Shown here: positions 62,142 to 64,000 of the stretch, piece after piece
Layout: each line of letters opens with the position of its first letter
How positions within the stretch are numbered: position 1 is the stretch's first letter
Origin: CAIUKV01 sp041659105
Lineage (GTDB): Bacteria > Actinomycetota > Acidimicrobiia > IMCC26256 > PALSA-555
Length of the DNA: 64,000 nt
Direction: 5' to 3'
NCBI GenBank assembly: GCA_041659105.1
Contig: JBAZYX010000005.1
Location: 1-64,000 of the forward strand
The notes under the pieces: generated by a model
Told to the model about the DNA's origin: nothing
Database searches by the model: none
Seen by the model: the letters and a program-made list of their open reading frames with translations, nothing else
Translations under genes and position numbers: made by a program

Positions 62142-63014
62142 ATGGATTCCGCACCCGTATCCCGGCGCGCCTTCCTCGCGGGCGGCGCCGGCATCGCCCT
62201 GGCCGCGGCCACCGCCGGCGCGACCGCCGGGTCGGCCGCGGCGCTGCTCCCGGCCAAGAACACGGCGATCTCCCCGCTGGTGCTCTCGAGCGACCTCCAC
62301 GCGTCCGCCGACCCCCAGCGCTTCGTGTTCGCCATCGCGCGCGGGTCGAGGTACGCGTCGTTCGGCCCGGCCCAGGTGGCGTTCGCCGCGCCCGGCACGA
62401 ACGAAGGCACGATCCTCGACACCAGCCTCTACAAGGAGGGCCTACCCAAGGGCCGCGGGATCTACGTCGTCGAGGCCACGTTCCCCACCGCGGGCTTCTG
62501 GAAGGCCCAGGCGCTGCTCCCGGACGCGCAGGGCAAGCGGGTGCCGTTCGCGGTGACGGTGAAACCCTCAGCCGAGGCGCCGCTCCCGGGGGCACCGGCA
62601 CCCCGGGCCGCGTCACCCACGGCGGCCGTCCCGCTCGGCGTCAACCCCATCTGCACCCGCACGCCGGCGTGCCCGCTTCACGACGTGTCCCTGTCCGAGG
62701 TGATCGGCAACGGCAAGCCCGCGGCCGTCATGTTCGCCACACCCGCGCTCTGCACGTCGCAATACTGCGGCCCCGTGCTCGACGAGCTGCTCGACATGAT
62801 GGGCCCGTACCGCGACCGGGGCGTGCAGATGGTGCACGTGGAGATCTGGGACTCGACCAAGGGAGCCACGCCGTCGCCGACGGTTACGGCGTGGAACCTC
62901 CCGAGCGAGCCGTGGCTCTTCACCATCGGCGCGGACGGCGTCATCCGCGAGCGCCTCGACGGTGCGATGGCCACGAACGAGATCCAGGCCGCCCTCGACC
63001 GCCTGGTCGCCTGA
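62142..63014 (+). CDS. Tat-exported thioredoxin-like protein
   Basis: This 290-residue protein has a twin-arginine signal (SRRAFLAGGAGIALAAA, residues 7-23), an N-terminal beta domain and a C-terminal thioredoxin-like fold (residues ~165-290). Two Cys in ALCTSQYCGPV (204 and 209) are spaced C-x4-C, not the redox C-x2-C, followed by LDELLDMM. Tat export suggests a folded or cofactor-carrying protein. It starts 20 bp from the divergent oxidoreductase gene, so the two may be co-regulated. The ATG follows AGGAG. Confidence 0.75.
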   Translation: MDSAPVSRRAFLAGGAGIALAAATAGATAGSAAALLPAKNTAISPLVLSSDLHASADPQRFVFAIARGSRYASFGPAQVAFAAPGTNEGTILDTSLYKEGLPKGRGIYVVEATFPTAGFWKAQALLPDAQGKRVPFAVTVKPSAEAPLPGAPAPRAASPTAAVPLGVNPICTRTPACPLHDVSLSEVIGNGKPAAVMFATPALCTSQYCGPVLDELLDMMGPYRDRGVQMVHVEIWDSTKGATPSPTVTAWNLPSEPWLFTIGADGVIRERLDGAMATNEIQAALDRLVA

Positions 63015-63053
63015 CCCAGCGCGCCGATCGGGCGCGGACGGTACATTTCGTCG

Positions 63054-64000
63054 TGGGGCAGGGCAGGGCATCCGAGTACGCGCGCGTCGCGCCCGACGCC
63101 CGGCGGTTGCTGCCCACCAGGGGCGAAGCGCTCCTGATCGCCGCGTTCGCCGGCGTCGTCGGCGTGGGCCTGATCCGGCACCCCATGTGGTTCGACGAGA
63201 CCCAGTCGTGGAACATCGCCCGCGCGAGCCACTCGCTCCCGGACCTCGTCGAGAACCTCCGCTACGAGGGCCATCCGCCCCTCTGGCACGCGTTGCTGAT
63301 GGGCGTCATCCAGATCACCACCGACGTCCGCGCGATGCAGGTCCTGACCTGGGTCATCGCGGTCGCGTCGGTGGCGATCGTGATCACGCGGGCGCCGTGG
63401 CCGCTCTGGGCCCGCATCGGGGTGTGCGCGGGCTACTTCTTCGTGTTCGAGTACGGCGTCTTCAGCCGGTCGTACGGGTTGGGCCTGCTGCTCCTGCTGC
63501 TCGCGCTCGCGTCCCGGCGCGCGTCGGTGGCCTGGGTCGTGTGGTTGTCGCTCCTGGCCCTCACGAGCGCGCTCGGGGTGGTGCTCGCGGGATCGGTGGG
63601 TCTGGCCGCGATCGTCGCCGGACACCCCACGCGGCCCGACCGGCGGACGGTCCTCGCGGTCGGCACCGTCGGGATCGTCGCGCTGGCGTCGGTCGCGAGC
63701 ATCGCGCAGCCCTCCGACAGCCGCGGCGGCACGGGATTCGGACAGGCACTCGCGTCGACCATCCACGGGCGGGTCGGGGTCGCGCTCTCGGGTGCGGGGC
63801 GCGGCGTCGTGCCGTTGCCCAACGGGCACATCGACTGGAACAAGAACCTCGTCAGTGGGCTGCCACTGTCGGTCCAGGCCCTGTTCGGGATGGTGGTCCT
63901 GGCCGGCATCGCGTGGGTGCTGCGGCCCTGGCGCGATGCGCTCGCCCTCTGGGTGATCGGATCACTCGGGCTCCTCGTGTTCTTCTGCGTCGCGTACCCC
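63054..64000 (+). CDS. GT39/ArnT-like membrane glycosyltransferase, N-terminal part
   Basis: This is an open frame of 315 codons running off the window end. After an Arg-rich start it has a helix (ALLIAAFAGVVGVGLI) and the conserved HPMWFDETQSWNIARASH, with Asp-Glu, then YEGHPPLWHALLMGV and about seven more hydrophobic segments. The Asp-Glu and Gly-His-Pro-Pro motifs are typical of dolichyl/undecaprenyl-phosphate-sugar-dependent GT39/GT83 enzymes. TACATT lies 5 nt before the GTG start. Confidence 0.8.

Noticed and set aside
62142..63014. Thioredoxin-like protein as a selenoprotein target of selC
   Set aside because: Both active-site-region residues are ordinary Cys codons and no in-frame TGA is present; the frame is complete.

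Overview
The window is a 64-kb piece of a GC-rich (roughly 70%) actinobacterial chromosome. Gene order and families (SigR/RsrA, a Tad pilus block with a DUF4244 pilin, the ceoB/ceoC-type TrkA pair, and GlnE with two type I glutamine synthetases) point to Actinomycetota. An uncultured member of the Acidimicrobiia is my best guess, by general feel and not by any search. Coding density is very high, strands alternate in blocks, many neighbours overlap by 4 bp (ATGA or GTGA), and GTG starts are common. Several genes have a -10-like hexamer 5 to 8 nt before the start codon and no ribosome-binding site, as expected for leaderless mRNAs.

Layout. 1-2.6 kb: end of tilS, a zinc metalloprotease and the SigR/RsrA redox-stress pair. 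2.6-10.1 kb: secreted or catabolic enzymes (PQQ-type sugar dehydrogenase lipoprotein, amidohydrolase, SGNH esterase, M23 peptidase, steroid-dehydrogenase-like flavoprotein, membrane-anchored NirK-like cupredoxin). 10.2-16.3 kb: tRNA-Thr, holB, tmk, an MFS transporter and topA. 16.4-18.9 kb: a DedA remnant, an intact DedA gene, a cupin and a thioesterase. 19.1-25.5 kb: proton-pumping pyrophosphatase, KimA-like permease, two TrkA proteins and an OB-fold protein. 25.5-27.1 kb: a secreted protein and an LCP protein. 27.2-31.6 kb: a seven-gene Tad operon on the minus strand. 32-34.8 kb: a DUF2510 protein, a rhomboid protease, a membrane protein and selC (selenocysteine tRNA), followed by two short repeat arrays. 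35.2-38.9 kb: an operon of ABC solute-binding protein, thiolase, DUF35 and LLM oxidoreductase genes. 38.9-43.3 kb: sigma factor, phosphoesterase, ion channel, an Ile/Asp-repeat protein and an RDD protein. 43.5-51.8 kb: ferritin-like protein, EamA transporter, nadE, glnE, GH43 lipoprotein, DUF2237 and a membrane protein.

51.88-56.30 kb is the most unusual part. A 24-bp perfect direct repeat brackets an ECF sigma/anti-sigma pair, a truncated tyrosine integrase, three 23-bp tandem repeats, an AAA ATPase of the DUF4143 family and a small unknown protein. It looks like a decayed integrative island inserted beside glnA. 56.3-60.0 kb is a nitrogen-control cluster: glnA on the minus strand, then glnA2 and a GlnR-like orphan regulator on the plus strand, with glnE 7 kb away. 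60.1-64.0 kb holds a fused, shortened xanthine-dehydrogenase-type protein, a Tat-exported thioredoxin-like protein and the start of a GT39-like membrane glycosyltransferase.

No CRISPR array, rRNA or intact transposon was seen. Functions are inferred from motifs read by eye; no database search was possible.
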